Source: Avena insularis
Taxonomy: Eukaryota > Streptophyta > Magnoliopsida > Poales > Poaceae
Direction of reading: 5' to 3'
Assembly (NCBI GenBank): GCA_023614405.1
Contig: CM042694.1
Span: forward strand, 483,821,392-483,885,391
Length of the DNA stretch: 64,000 nt
A model generated the notes under the pieces. The model searched no databases. It saw only the letters and a list, made by a program, of their open reading frames with translations, and had not been told where the DNA came from. Below, piece after piece: positions 1 through 12,477 of this stretch (within the stretch, counting starts at the first letter, position 1; every line of letters begins with the position of its first letter). A program made the translations under genes and the position numbers.

Positions 1-951
1 GCGCTCTGCGGGCGGCGTCGGCATGGTCGACAGGATCGGGGCGCGGCGGTTCCTGGTCGTTCTGGTCACTGTCCTTGGGCTGGGACTGGTTGGGCGGTGG
101 AGGTGGACCACGGGCTATCTCCAAGACACGGTGGATGGCGCTGGCGGCGGCTGTGGCGTGCTGTCGCCGGTGGGGTGCCCAAGTGGGGGGCTCGGCCTTA
201 ATGGCCATGACCATTTGGTCTTGGCACAGTGGGTGGCTGGGCTAGAGAGGGGTTAGGAGGAGTAGTGGAGAGATTTTGGTGGCAAGTTGGAGAACAAGTT
301 TGGCCAGAACACTATTTAAAATAGTGAAATTTGTTTAATTTGAAATCTGCCTGCCAAGTGTTTGATGAAATGGCCGCAAGAGAAAAAGTTTTGAATTTTG
401 AGTTCAAAATTTTTGGGTGATCTCCACTAGTGCTAGGTAGTCTCTGGTTGCAAGGGTTTTGAAAATGGTGCTCAAATAGATGGTTTTTGAAATAGGGGTG
501 ATCTATGCATATGCATCAGATTCAATTTTAAACTGTCATTTAAAATAGTTTACATAATGTTTTTAGTAGATCAAAAGGTGGGCCTTGGTACCTCATTATG
601 TGTACTAGCAAGGGGTGCAAAGATCAAGAATTGTTTCTATTAAGAATTGAGTACTAGGAATAGCCAAAGTAGGCATGAGAGTTAAATTTGTCAAAATGAC
701 CATTCCTTCATTTTAATTCTTTTTGATTTGATTTTCTTTAGGAAAAGTTTGGGAATGATGTAGGTGATGTTTAAATCACCTAAGAAACATTTTACAAGCA
801 TTGGATCAATCAATCATGGCAATTCAAACAACTCCTATTTTAAATGCACACATATGAATGTTTCCATTTTAAATTTGGAAAAGTTTTTGTTAACCCCATT
901 TTTGGATGATTTGATCTTGATAAGCTTGGATTAATGTTTTGGGATGTTACA
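1..951 (-). repeat. 3' LTR of the Tekay element, partial
   Basis: This is the U3-side portion of the left LTR, matching 9775-10726 with few differences, mostly single-base changes and one-base indels. It ends at 951 in GATGTTACA, directly beside the polypurine tract. High identity between the two LTRs suggests a fairly recent insertion; counting differences over the 0.95 kb overlap would date it. Confidence 0.93.
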
Positions 952-953
952 AA

Positions 954-965
954 CCTTCCCCCCTT
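954..965 (-). other. Polypurine tract of the Tekay element
   Basis: On the minus strand this is a purine run (AAGGGGGGAAGG) two bases before the LTR start TGTAACATC. It is the expected plus-strand DNA primer of an LTR retrotransposon and fixes the LTR edge at 951. Confidence 0.85.
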
Positions 966-999
966 AAACAAAATCTCGTCCCGAGATTTACAAAGGAAA

Positions 1000-3900
1000 C
1001 TAGGAACTAAAGAGATCTGGAAACCCTGTCCTAATGTAATCCTCGCGCTCCCAAGTAGCTTCCTCCTCGGTATGGTTGCTCCACTGAATCTTGAGAAACT
1101 TGATACTCCTGGTCCTGGTGGTTCTGTAGGCTTCTTCTAAGATATGGATGGGCACTTCCCGATAGGTCAGGTCATTGTTGATTTCCACTGCTCTGTGATC
1201 GATATTCTTAAAAACTTCAGTCTTCTCAGGCACTTTCAAGCATTTGCGAAGTAACGAGATATTGAACACATTATGGATGGCTGACATCTCTTCGGGCAAT
1301 TCCAGCTGATACGATACTTCTCCTCGACGATTTAGAATCTTGAAAGGTCCAATATATCTGGGAGCTAACTTTCCCTTCAGACTAAAGCGTTGAGTTCCCT
1401 TCAAGGGTGAAACCTTGAGATATATGAAATCTCCGACATTGAAAGTCAGGTCTCTCCTTCTCTTGTCAGCATAGCTCTTCTGTCTGGATTGGGCGGTCTT
1501 GAGGTGCTCATGAACTTTGCGAACTTTCTCTTCTGCTTCTCGGAGAATGTCGGGTCCAAAGATCTGACTCTCTCCTACTTGCGACCAATTCAAAGGGGTA
1601 CGACACTTTCTTCCGTATAGAAATTGAAAGGGTGCCATCTGCAAACTAGCTTGATAACTGTTGTTATATGAGAATTCTGTGAAAGGCAGGCAGTCTTCCC
1701 ATTTTGATCCGTATTCCAACACACAAGATCTAAGCATATCCTCCAAGATCTGGTTGACTCTCTCAGTCTGTCCATCTGTTTGCGGGTGATACGCGGTGCT
1801 AAAGTTCAACTTGGTTCCTAATCCTTCCTGAACTTTCTGCCAAAATCTTGAAGTAAACTGGGTTCCTCGATCTGATACGATGGTCTTGGGGGTTCCATGC
1901 AGACTAACAATCCTAGCAATGTACAACTCTACTAGTTTTGCACTCTGGTAGGTTATCTTGACAGGTATGAAGTGGGCTACCTTGGATAGTCTATCAACTA
2001 TGACCCAGATTGAGTCATTTCCCCTACTAGAAGTAGGTAAACCGGTGATAAAGTCCATTCTGACGGAATCCCATTTCCATTCCGGAATCTGCAATGGTTG
2101 CAATAGTCCTGCAGGTCTCTAATGCTCGGCTTTGACTCTTTGACAGATGTCACATTTGGCGATGTAGCTTCCGATCTCTCTCTTCATCTTGTGCCACCAA
2201 AATTGCTCTTTCAAATCCTGATACATCTTTGTTCCTCCGGGGTGGATAGAATAAAGAGTATCATGAGCTTCCTTCATGATAATTTCCGTCTCGAATCTGC
2301 GGCACAGATATGTCCCTTGTACCAAAGACACCTTCTTCGTCTTCGTGAATCCAGGTACTTTGCACACTGTCTGACGTTTGATCCCGTCGATACTTTCATT
2401 CCCCTTCTGGGCTTCCTTGATTTGGCTAATCAAAGTGGGTTGAAGTTCAATGCTAGCTAGGAATCCTTTGCTAACTAACTCAGTCCTGAACTGCTCCAAC
2501 TCCTCATACAAACTTGGTTGCTTCTCTTTGATCATGGTGTTCAGCCTACACAGCAATCTGCTAAGAGCATCCGCTACCACATTGGCTTTGCCGGGGTGAT
2601 AGTGAATGTCAAGGTCATAATCCTTGATTAACTCTATCCATCTTCTTTGCCTCATATTCAACTCCTTCTGGGTGAATATATACTTCAAGCTCTTATGATC
2701 TGAGTAAATCTCACAGCGATTCCCCATCAAATAATGACGCCATGTCTTCAATGCTAGAACCACGGCTACTAGCTCAAGATCATGGGTCAGATAGTTCTGC
2801 TCATGCTGCTTCAGTTGTCGAGACAGATACGCGATGACTTTGCCTTCTTGCATCAATACACATCCTAGACCAATCTTGGATGCATCACAATACACATCAA
2901 ACGGCTTCTTGATGTCGAGCATGATCAAAATTGGGGCTGATATCAATCTCTTCTTCAGCTCCTGGAAACTGGCTTCACACTTATCTGTCCATTCAAACTT
3001 CTTGTCCTTCTTCAACAATTGGGTCATTGGTCGGGCTATGCTCGAAAATCCTTCTACGAACTTGCGGTAATATCCCGCTAATCCGAGAAATGAACGAACA
3101 TGGGTTTGATTGGTTGGGGCTTCCCATTCTTCGACATCTTTGATCTTGGTGGGATCAACAGAGACTCCTCCGGCCAACACAATATGTCCTAGGAATCCTA
3201 CTTCTTTCAGCCAAAACTCACACTTGCTGAACTTGGCATATAACTGATGCTCTCTCAGGGTTTCTAGGATGATTCTCAGATGCTTCTCATGCTCTTCTTC
3301 TGACTTGGAGTAGATAAGGATGTCGTCGATAAACACAACTACAAACTTATCTAGGAAATTCATAAAGATCTTATTCATGAGATTCATGAAATAAGCAGGG
3401 GCATTGGTTAATCCAAAAGACATAACCGTATACTCGTATAAACCATAGCGAGTAGTAAAGGCGTTCTTTGAAATATCCGTTGCACGAATCTTAAGTTGGT
3501 GATAACCAGTCCTAAGATCAATCTTTGAGAATACCTGAGCTCCAGTCAACTGATCAAATAGATCCTCTATCTTTGGCAAGGGGTACTTGTTCTTGATGGT
3601 GACATCATTCAACTTTTTGTAGTCTATACACAGACGGTTGCCTCCATCTTTCTTGTCGACGAATAACACTGGTGATCTCCATGGCAATGCACTTGGTTGA
3701 ATCAAGCTTGTCACTAACATGGCATCCAACTGCTTCTTCAGTTCTACTAACTCTGAGGGGTTCATGGTATAGGGTCTCTGGGCTATAGGTCCGGTTCCAG
3801 GGATTAGTTCGATAATGAACTCTATATCCCTATCCGGGGGCATACCGGGCAATTCATCTGGGAATACGTCGGGGTATTCACAGACTACTCTAACTTGGTC

Positions 3901-4473
3901 AATGGTAGGCAGGGCTACACTTTTGTTGCATTTCAATTGACGGGGTAAGGTTTCAGAGATATGTTCTACTGTTACTCCAGAACTACTGGTCATGGTGATG
4001 GCTTTCTTAGCACAGTCTATCAATCCTTTATGCCTTGACATCCAGTCCATACCTAGTACTACTTCCAAACCTTTGGTTCCAAGTACAATTAGGTTGGCAT
4101 AAAAATCTATCCCATGTATTCTGATAGGTACAGCTTTGCAAATTTTTCTAGCTTTTGTAGTTGAACCAGGGATTTGAACTATCATGACATGCTTCAGGTT
4201 GGTTGGGCGAATCTTACTAGTGCATACAAATTCTTCAGTGACAAATTAATGTGATGCTCCAGAATCAAACAATACTCTTGCTAAAACTGAGTTGACAGAA
4301 AACATACCCAGCACTACATCTGGTGCTTCCTGGGCTTCTTCTGCGTTCATGTGGAAGAGACGACCGTTCTTGATTGTCGCGGGTTTCGGGCAAATCTCCT
4401 TCCTGGTTGAACACGACGCTGCTGCTGAGCTGGGGAATTCACAGGGGCATTGGCGGCAGTCTTCTTGGGACAC
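1000..4473 (-). pseudogene. pol: Tekay pol: protease, reverse transcriptase, RNase H, integrase, chromodomain
   Basis: The polyprotein replicates and integrates the element. Reading leftwards: retropepsin motif DSGASH near 4250; reverse transcriptase with [18 protein letters not shown] and the active-site box FIDDILIYS; RNase H with DASKIGLG; integrase zinc finger ending CDICQ; integrase core with DRLSK, SDRGTQF and QTDGQTERVN carrying the D, D and E residues; then a chromodomain-like tail ending near 1000 with KIQWSNHTEEEATWE. All pieces share one frame. It is broken twice: a TAA at 4246-4248 immediately after the protease motif, and a TAG at 2119-2121 inside the integrase zinc-finger linker. 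Catalytic residues otherwise look preserved, so decay is recent. Tekay assignment is from sequence style, not from a search. Confidence 0.92.
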
Positions 4474-5509
4474 TCATTGGAGTAGTGACCCTTCACTCCA
4501 CACTCGAAACAAGTGATCTGGGACTTGTCCTTGACTGCGACAGGTACAACATTGCTGCCAGTTCTGGGGGCAGTGTTGTTGTTGTTGTTGCTCTTGGGAG
4601 GGGCACGGTTGAAGTTGTTGGCATTGCCAGAGTGATGATTGTTTCCTCCGGACTTCACATTTCCTCCGCTACGGTTGGGGTAGCTTGGGCGAGAATTTGG
4701 GGGTCGGTTGTTCCTTGGTGCATATCCTGGTGAGGGGTTAGGACGGTACTTTCGGTGACTCTGGATCCAGATCGCTGCGACATCTGACGACGCTTGCGGT
4801 TGTCGTTTGCCTGGTTAATCTTCCCTTCCATCTGAATGGCAGAGTCGACTAGCTCTTCGAGATCCTGGAAACGGATGTTGACGAGGACAGTCTGCATCTC
4901 ATCATGCAGTCCATTTAAGAATTTCTCTTTCTTCTTGGCTTCCGTGTTGATCTCATCCGGTGCATATCTGGCAAGTGACAAGAATTTGTCACGGTACTCT
5001 ACCACAGTCAATCTTCCTTGCTTCAGTTCATGGAATTCATCTCTCATCCTGTTGACAAGACCTTGCAGCACGTGGGTGCGGCTGAACTTGACCTTGAATG
5101 CTTCCCAGGTCATCACCTGGCCATGGTTCATGTTGCGGATGCTATTCCACCAAGCTCTTGCATCTCCCGTCAGATAGTGGGTGGCGAAGAGAACTTTCTC
5201 ATTCTCCTCAACTCCTGCAACTTCGAGGTTGTTTTCCATGGTCTGTAACCAGTCATCAGCATCTAATGGGTTTTCAGATTGGTTGAAGATTGGGGAATTG
5301 GTGTTCTGAATTTTTTTGAGTTTAGATCCATGGTGATCCTGATTTCCATGTCCTTGGTTGTTGAGAGCCATTTGGGTGATCTGCTGCAATGTTGCTAAGT
5401 TGGCTTGACGCTCGGCCCTGCTTGCTTCACGGTCTGCGATGAGATTCTGCAAGATTTGTATCATTGGGTCCTGCGACGAGCTGCTCCCTCCTTGGTTTCC
5501 ACGAGTCAT
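4347..5509 (-). pseudogene. gag: Tekay gag (capsid and nucleocapsid), frameshifted
   Basis: The first 284 codons (5509-4655) hold the retrotransposon gag domain, including the core around AWWNSIR and the VEYRDKFLSLARYAPDE segment that precedes it in many plant gypsy gags. The nucleocapsid is in another frame (4658-4347): an Asn-rich linker and one CCHC zinc knuckle, CFECGVKGHYSNEC, at about 4511-4470. A frame change therefore lies near 4740. A second one near 4390 leads into the protease frame that begins before 4246. Gag normally forms the virus-like particle and packages element RNA in the cytoplasm. The start at 5509 is chosen because it begins MTRGNQGG just before a Q-rich coiled segment and no upstream ATG extends it. 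Confidence 0.9.
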
Positions 5510-5757
5510 CTGAAGATTGAGATAGATATAGGGGTAAGAGGGAAATTCTAAGGTTCATGGTTTTGGGTTTTCAAAGCTAAAACTTGGAGTTAGACTCAGG
5601 TTTTTCAACTAACTTCTTTTTCATTCATGCAAGCAAGCACACGATACAACACACACCACAACAAGCAAAGGGGAAAGCAGATGGTTTGAAGAACCATTCT
5701 GCAAGCTACGATACAATGAGAGCATACATCTCATGCTACGACAGTGCTCTAGTGCAT

Positions 5758-6528
5758 CTACTCATCGTCGATGAAGTTGGAGTCTTCATCATCAGTGTAG
5801 ATGTCCACAGCATCCTCTTCCAGAAAGTCATCATCGTTGCTGAGGTAAGAAACCATATCTCCCTGGATGTCTTCACCCTCATCATCTTCTTCTTTGGCGG
5901 CAAGCTGAGCTTCCTGCTCCTTGACGGTCTTCTCGAGGTCGGCCACCTTCTTGCGAAGACGGGCGATGGTGCGATCCTTCCTTGCACGCTGGCAACGAAG
6001 AGACTGGCGATCTTGGACGAGCAGTGCGAAAGTCTGGGCCTTCTGGTCAGCAATGGCACGGTTCTGGTTTGCTAACTCTTTGGCATTGTCCAGTTCCTGC
6101 TGTCGGTCATGAAGCAAGAAGTCAAGGTTCTCCACTTGATGCCTCAATTCTGGGTGACTTGGCATCTCCATCGGCATTCCCATGAAGTCACGTCTTGCAT
6201 AGTGGGCAAAACGGGTTCCTTGAATCTTGTTGACGCTGAGGGCACATAGACGTGCGAGAGCTTCATGCATTGCCCTGGCTAATCCATCTAGCCAGTTGTT
6301 CTCTCTCACAGAGAACCGAATTCTCCCGGAAGTTGGTGCTTCAATGCTTCCTCGAAGATCTGCGGTGACTAGCCATTGTAGGTCTCCTCCTGGGGGTCCT
6401 GGAAGTTGAGCTCCAAGAAACTCCGGATGTGGGCGTCCCAGTAACTCCGACAGTGAATCCAGATCCCTCTCGAAGATCAGCTGACCTCCGTTTCCCAACT
6501 GGTAAAACTTGCTGAACTGATTCTCCAT
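5758..6528 (-). CDS. Extra sense-strand ORF between primer site and gag
   Basis: An uninterrupted 256-codon frame lies upstream of gag, in the same orientation, starting 230 bp inside the 5' LTR edge and ending 249 bp before gag. Residues about 1-125 look globular. Residues about 128-215 are rich in Glu, Gln, Lys, Arg and Ala with heptad-like spacing, so a coiled coil is likely. From about 213 the chain is strongly acidic (EEDDEGED and later runs of D and E). I do not recognise a catalytic motif. Gag and pol in the same copy are broken while this frame is intact, which suggests constraint or chance. Extra ORFs upstream of gag are known in Ogre/Tat elements; here it sits in a Tekay-type element. 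It would need either its own initiation or readthrough, as it is first on the genomic RNA. Confidence 0.75.
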   Translation of the reverse strand: MENQFSKFYQLGNGGQLIFERDLDSLSELLGRPHPEFLGAQLPGPPGGDLQWLVTADLRGSIEAPTSGRIRFSVRENNWLDGLARAMHEALARLCALSVNKIQGTRFAHYARRDFMGMPMEMPSHPELRHQVENLDFLLHDRQQELDNAKELANQNRAIADQKAQTFALLVQDRQSLRCQRARKDRTIARLRKKVADLEKTVKEQEAQLAAKEEDDEGEDIQGDMVSYLSNDDDFLEEDAVDIYTDDEDSNFIDDE

Positions 6529-6742
6529 CTATAAGAATTTAGGATGAGGAAGTTAGTGAAGTGATCAAGTGTGTCAAATTTTAAGTAGTAATGTAAGAAT
6601 TTTGAGGAACATGTATTTTTGAGAAAGAATGAGTTCACAAGGGTAAGAGGGGAAATAGTTTTTCATAAATACTCACTTTGGTTTTGAAGCTAAGTTTTTG
6701 GTTTGGACGTCCATTCTAACTAGGGTCTCCTATGGTCAGGAT

Positions 6743-6756
6743 GGCTCTGATACCAA
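6743..6756 (-). other. Primer binding site, tRNA-Met type
   Basis: The minus strand reads TTGGTATCAGAGCCA, the common plant retrotransposon primer site complementary to the 3' end of initiator tRNA-Met. It lies two bases from the LTR edge TGTTGACA at 6759. Confidence 0.88.
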
Positions 6757-6758
6757 CT

Positions 6759-9700
6759 TGTCAACACCCGGATTTTTAATCCTAGATGCCCGTTATGCCA
6801 TACCTCGCAATCCCAGGATTACCATTTTTGCGAGACATAACGAATTGGGTATCATAGTACATCATCCATACAAACCATACATAAGGTCTTACACAAATAA
6901 GGATGTCATGATCCAGTCTGAATACAACAAGCAGCGGAAATAAAAGATAAGCGTAGCGGTGGGGTCCATCTTTAGGGGCACATGCAATGCTGACGAAGGC
7001 AGATAGTCCTAGTTATCATAGCCGTCCTGCTGGCCATCATCTTGGTAGTCTCCTTCATAGTCTGGCCATGTTAATAGCCAGGGACAAAAGCCATGAGTAC
7101 TCTTTAAGTACTCGCAAACTACTACTAACAAGGGTTATAATTCTAAGTTAAAGTGCTGAGTTTAAAGAATAACTATCAAGTTAAGTTTGAAACCTAAGCT
7201 GAGTTCTGAAGCAAGAAAAGATAAAGTAAAGTTCTAGAATCACTTAAGTTGGGAAACTATTATCATTAACACAACCCTGTTGTGGTCAAGTCAAAGGTCA
7301 TCATTCATTTCAAGTTATTTAGAAAACATCTGACAACGAAACAGTATGGCCATTCCAACTATCCATAACCGCGGACGCGGCTATTCGAATAGTTTGACAC
7401 TCTGCAGAGGTGGTACACTTTCACCACAAGATTCGATACATCTGTCAGGGATAACCCTGAATCATCATACTTAGTATGTAGATAATCAAACATAACCTTC
7501 CCTTTACACACCCTAGTACAAGCACCTCTCCTATGAGTATGGCCTCCCAACCATGACCATCAGTCATCTTGGGCACTGCATAGGTGGACATCATTGAGAG
7601 GTAGCCTCAGCTCAAACCTCTCCCGTGAGGGAACTAATACTAATGCATATAAATTTCCAGCTAAGCCTTACCCAATTCAGGTAATGTGGTTTATGCAGTA
7701 AATTTGGAATGGTATCGCATCCGAATCCAACCATCAGTTTTATAAAAGGGTTAAGGCTCATGCCTCATCATTTTCATCATCATAAACCAATTGTGTTTCT
7801 CAACACATGTCAAAACATCTCAATAGAATGACTCATCATTCCAAGGTTTTCATAACTCATTTTCACCAAGTGTTCCCATCTAAAGTGACTCAAGTTTTTG
7901 AGCTATTCTTAAGTACTAAGTTAAGAGTGTTCACTAAGGTGGAAAGATGGGATCAATCTCATGCCATAGAATGACATCTAAACGTTTTTAAGTAGGTCAA
8001 GTTTTATACTCTTTATGCTACCTTCAAAATTAATTAAAGAACTTTGTGTAAACTAAGGGAGGTAAAACTTATCAATAAGACTTGGGGTACTAATAGTTAA
8101 AGGGGTGTGATCAAAGCATGCTTAAGGCATCTTTACTAAACCATCTAGTTTTATTCTAGCTTGCTACAATAGCTTACTAAAGCATGTTTGCAAGGGTTAG
8201 CTTGCCACTAATAGCTTGCCTTGGTTGGTGCAGTGGTTGAAGTTTTTTTCTTCTTCTTCTTCTTCTTGGTAGAACTCCTCCTCCTCGAAGGCTTGGTCGA
8301 TACTATCGTCTAGAAATACATAGGGAGTGCACAATCACCAAACAATACTTAACTAGGCTAAGTAGTATTCTAAACCACACAATTGATGATCTATTATCAT
8401 CCCAAACATCACAAGTTTAATTCAATAGTTTCAACCTTTTTATTTTGGAAAAGTAATTTCTACTCATTGAAATATTAAATAAAATTTAATATTCACCACT
8501 AAAATATGGGATCATGTAGACACATGTCCTCACCACATATTCTAACATGTGGGAATGAGATTTAAAGGTTGGATCAATATTACTTTGGTTTAAGTTCATT
8601 ATTTAATGATTTAAAGTGACTAGAAATGCCTATATAGCATTATTTTGGTACTAGTCCAAAGTCACTGCCTGTAAATCTTAATATTATTATATATTTGGAT
8701 AGATATGATGAAATGTGATTTTTGAGAGTTGGAATCAACTCAAAAGCTAACTTGGTTGATTTTATAAAAATATTTCAAGTTGCAAAAGCTTTTGTCTTCT
8801 TATTTTTATTAGGATAAATCTATAATTCTAAATGAATTAAATCCAATGGGCTTGGATAGAGCATTTCAATACCTTTCAGACAAAATTAGTTTCATGTAAT
8901 TTGGATTTGTCAAACTCACAGAATTGAATTTTGAAACACTGGACAGAAACTATATTCTAACTAAAAAAAATCCAGATTTGAATCTACAGGGTCGCGCGGG
9001 AAAAGAAATGGGCCGGCCTAGCGGCGCTACACGGCGCGGGGCTCAGCTGATAGGGGGGTCCCACTTGTCAGCGGCACTTAAAACGCGAAATGGTACGCGC
9101 GCTGTGGGCCGTGTGATTAGAGGCTAGATCTACGGCTGAGGGTCGTCGTCGACGAGCAGTCAGCGAGCTCGAACCCTAGCGGCTCGGTGGGGGTCTACTG
9201 GGGGCGTACCAGGGCTCCAGCGGGGTTGGCGAGGCGGGCGAACGAAGTGGAAGACGACGGCGAGGCGAGGCATGGTCGCGGTGGAGCTTGGGGTAGCCGG
9301 AATCAACGACACCCTTCTTCTCTAGAGGCGGCGGCTCCGGCTCCAATTCCGGCGAGCTGCTGCTCCACTGGCTCTGGCGAGAGGTGGGTGAGGTTCAGAG
9401 AGGTGAGGGGAGTGGAATGGTGTGAGTCTTTGGTGCTGGGGAGGGCTCCTTTTATAGGCTCGACGGTGAGACCGAGCGGGATGGGCGGTCGACGGTGGCG
9501 ACATGGCTACGGCGAGCTAGCGGCATGGCTGGGGATTGCGATCGGTGGGCGGTTCCCTGGCGGTGCTCTAGGACTTCAATGCGGCCGTAGGGGTGGTGGC
9601 ATGTGGTCGGGGCGAGGTGGCGCTCTGCGCGGCCGAAGCGGCTGTGTCCACGGCGAGCGGTGGCTGTGGGGCTTTGGGCGGCGAACAGAGGTGTCTAGGG

Positions 9701-10726
9701 TGTTCTCCAGGTTAAGGCGGAGCGGTGGACGCGGGCTGGTGCCAAGGGGCGGTCGGTGCGAGCGGGGACAGTGCGCGCTCTGCGGGCGGCGTCGGCATGG
9801 TCGACGGGCTCAGGGTGCGGCAATTCCTGGTTGTTCTGGTCGCTGTCCTTGGGCTGGGACTGGTTGGGCGGTGGAGGTGGACCACGGGCTATCTCCAAGA
9901 CACGGTGGATGGCGCTGGCGGCGGCTGTGGCGTGCTGTCGCCGGTGGGTTGCCTAATTGGGGGCTTAGCCTTAATGGCCATGACCATTTGGTCTTGGCAC
10001 AGTGGGTGGCTGGGCTAGAGAGGGGTTAGGGGGAGTAGTGGAGAGATTTTGGTGGCAAGTTGGGGAACAAGTTTGGCCAGAACACTATTTAAAATAGTGA
10101 AATTTGTTTAATTTGAAATCTGCCTGCCAAGTGTTTAATGAAATGGCCACAAGAGAAAAAGTTTTGAATTTTGAGTTCAATTTTTTTGGGTGATCTCCAC
10201 TAGTGCTAGGTAGTCTCTGGTTGCAAGGGTTTTGAAAATGGTGCTCAAATAGATGGTTTTTGAAATAGGGGTGATCTATGCATATGCATTAGATTCAATT
10301 TTAAACTGTCATTTAAAATAGTTTACAGAATGTCTTTAGTAGATCAAAAGGTGGGCCTTGGTACCTCATTCTGTGTACTAGCAAGGGGTGCAAAGATCAA
10401 GAATTATTTCTGTTAAGAATTGAGTACTAGGAATTGCCAAAGTAGGCATGAGAGTTAAATTTGTCAAAATGACCATTCCTTCATTTTAATTCTTTTTTAT
10501 TTGATTTTCTTTAGGAAAAGTTTGGGAATGATGTAGGTGATGTTTAAATCACCTAAGAAACATTTTACAAGCATTGGATCAATCAATCATGGCAATTCAA
10601 ACAACTCCTATTTTAAATGCACACATATATGAATGCTTTCATTTTAAATTTGGAAAAGTTTTTGTTAATCCCATTTTTGGATGATTTGATCTTGATAAGC
10701 TTGGATTAAAGTTTTGGGATGTTACA
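6759..10726 (-). repeat. 5' LTR of the Tekay element, complete, about 3.97 kb
   Basis: Edges are TGTAACATCCC at the right and GTGTTGACA at the left (element orientation), giving 3968 bp. It is unusually long. Composition is uneven: 8990-9980 is very GC-rich while both flanks are AT-rich. The GC-rich block surrounds a TATA box at 9448-9456 on the element's sense strand, so everything from about 9420 to the primer site would be transcribed leader of about 2.7 kb. A short TTC run (about 8247-8268) is also present. Long frames seen on the plus strand in 9187-10029 are antisense to transcription and are products of GC richness. Bases 10727 onward belong to the host sequence. Confidence 0.9.
9448..9456 (-). 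promoter_or_regulatory. TATA box of the Tekay LTR
   Basis: The minus strand reads CTATAAAAGGAGCCC, a strong plant TATA box in element orientation. Transcription would begin about 30 bp further left, near 9415, inside the GC-rich block. Confidence 0.7.
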
Positions 10727-12476
10727 GGTTTCAAGATCATGGGCATTTATGCCGACTGACAACGAGATCATATCATTGGAGAATGATGTGGTTGGACATT
10801 CCTCGAAGGATTGCAACACGATCAATTCATATAGTTCATTGTTGCAACAGCTATACCTAGACTCCTTCTCCTTAGACCGTGAGCTCATATTACTCACTGT
10901 TTCCCTAGGCTGCTTAGACTGCATCAACCGTCATCTGGTAATATGGTGGCCATAAAGGTGTACGTTGGGTATTCCGAAGGAACAGTAGATGACATGTGAC
11001 TGCAAGACCGGGATTTGTTCACCCACATGACAGGTAAAGATACATACGGTCGGCTTGGTAAGATTACATCTATAAATATTGCAACATGTGACTAGGTCAC
11101 GAGGATATAATATCAGGGTAACAAGAAAACATAACTTGTTGTGAACGAGATTGAACAAAGGTATGGGATACCAATGATCAGATCTCAGACAAGTTGTATC
11201 GAGAAACAAAAGGAAGAGGATGCTACATTTAGACGGTTCAAACGACATTGTCATCAGGAATGCATGGGGGTCACATGGACATCCCTGGTCCCTCTGTTGA
11301 TCATTGATATAGATCATGTCTAGAGCATTCCCGAGCCGCGAGAGGATACACTTAAGGGTACGATGAGAGCGATCATTCGTAAGATGGAATCATAGTAGAG
11401 AAAGAGAGAAAACCGGAATAGTTCTGCGGAGAGATCCGAAGTTGTTCGGAGAAAGAATAAAGGAAAAGCCCAGAAAAGTGTTTTCGGATAAATGAGAATT
11501 TAAATATATATTTATTATATGTTAATTGTGAATTAATATATTATAAATAATATTTAGATTAAGATTTATAAAGGCAACTTTTATATTAAACCAAATCCCG
11601 GAGGGAAAAGGCCTAAGTATAAATCTGCAGAAAAAGATAAAAGGAACATGAACAAGTTGTCAAGATTGCGAAGACGGCTCTACCAACCACCGCTGCTAGG
11701 CTTGCTGTGGATTGATACCAACTGCTTCGACCGACGGCTGAAACCTGGGCGCTGGGTGGCGACGCCAAGGCCCATCCGTCCAGCCCCTGATGCTCCCCTT
11801 TTTTTTGCTGTTTATTTTCTATATGGCTATTTGGGCTGAGTAGAAACAACCCATTTGACCAATCCGAAAATCTGCTTCCTTTTTCTTTTAGTATTAGTCC
11901 CACATGGCTAACCTGATGGGAAGGGAACACCCCCTCCGCCTATATAAAAGGGTGCCCATGGGTGGATAAGATACACTAATATTTGGAGAAGCCCTTTGGT
12001 TGATTTCCCCCTTCCCTCTCTCTCTCTAGCCCTTGTGACCATGGCCCCATGTTTGGGCTGTGCGATTAAGGCACACCTGCAGTTCACCGTTGCGCTGGAG
12101 GGATTCCTAGCCGGATATCAACTTCCACACTCCCGGCGGGATCGGGGAGCCGGAGGTCTCATCATGCACCGGATGTGTATGAAGACACGAGGCGCAACAC
12201 TCGGGGCGCTTGAATGTCGTGAGCCGGAGCTGTTCCACGATGTAGATAACGAATGAGAAAGAGGTGACATGCGAGGAGCTTCGCGACCTTGAGGTCGGCT
12301 TCGAGTACGACTACTTTAACCACGTTCCCCGCGGAACGTTAACCACGTACGGTCTACAAGGGTATGTAATCTCTACGCATCGACCGTTATCGCATTACTA
12401 CATAGATAGATCCTAGGCAAGTTTTTAGGGTTACATCGTAGGAAAATTTTTGTTTTCCGCACCGAACCCCTACACA
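10727..12476 (+). repeat. Truncated LTR of an older retrotransposon, interrupted by the Tekay insertion
   Basis: The stretch has no coding capacity. Its style (text around 10750-11400, a TATA box CCTATATAAAAGGG at about 11939-11952, and a right end reading AATTTTTGTTTTCCGC then CCCCTACA) resembles LTRs of abundant Triticeae copia-like families. The right edge at about 12475 meets SINA-like coding sequence abruptly. The left part is missing because the Tekay element starts at 10726. Whether it is a solo LTR or part of a full element cannot be told here. Family name not assigned. Confidence 0.55.
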
Positions 12477-12477
12477 C

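Larger units (their letters stand above)
1..10726 (-). mobile_element. Tekay-lineage Ty3/gypsy LTR retrotransposon, left end cut by window
   Basis: Bases 1-951 repeat 9775-10726 almost base for base, which defines two LTRs. Going from right to left the order is: complete 5' LTR (6759-10726), primer site complementary to tRNA-Met, an extra ORF, gag with a zinc knuckle, protease, reverse transcriptase, RNase H, integrase, a C-terminal chromodomain-like tail, polypurine tract, and the 3' LTR that runs off the window. Domain order PR-RT-RH-IN plus chromodomain is that of chromoviruses, and the very long LTR and the pol sequence fit the Tekay/Del lineage. The LTR begins TGTAACATCCC and ends GTGTTGACA in element orientation. 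The coding part has two frameshifts in gag/protease and two in-frame stops in pol, so this copy cannot make its own proteins. The left target duplication lies outside the window. Confidence 0.93.

Noticed and set aside
9187..10029. Long plus-strand ORF of 280 codons in a GC-rich block
   Set aside because: It is antisense to the Tekay LTR, partly repeated in the left LTR, very Gly/Arg/Trp-rich and without motifs; GC-rich DNA has few stops.
11695..11712. GTGGATTGATACCAAC read as a reverse primer site
   Set aside because: Only partly similar to the tRNA-Met site and no LTR edge beside it.
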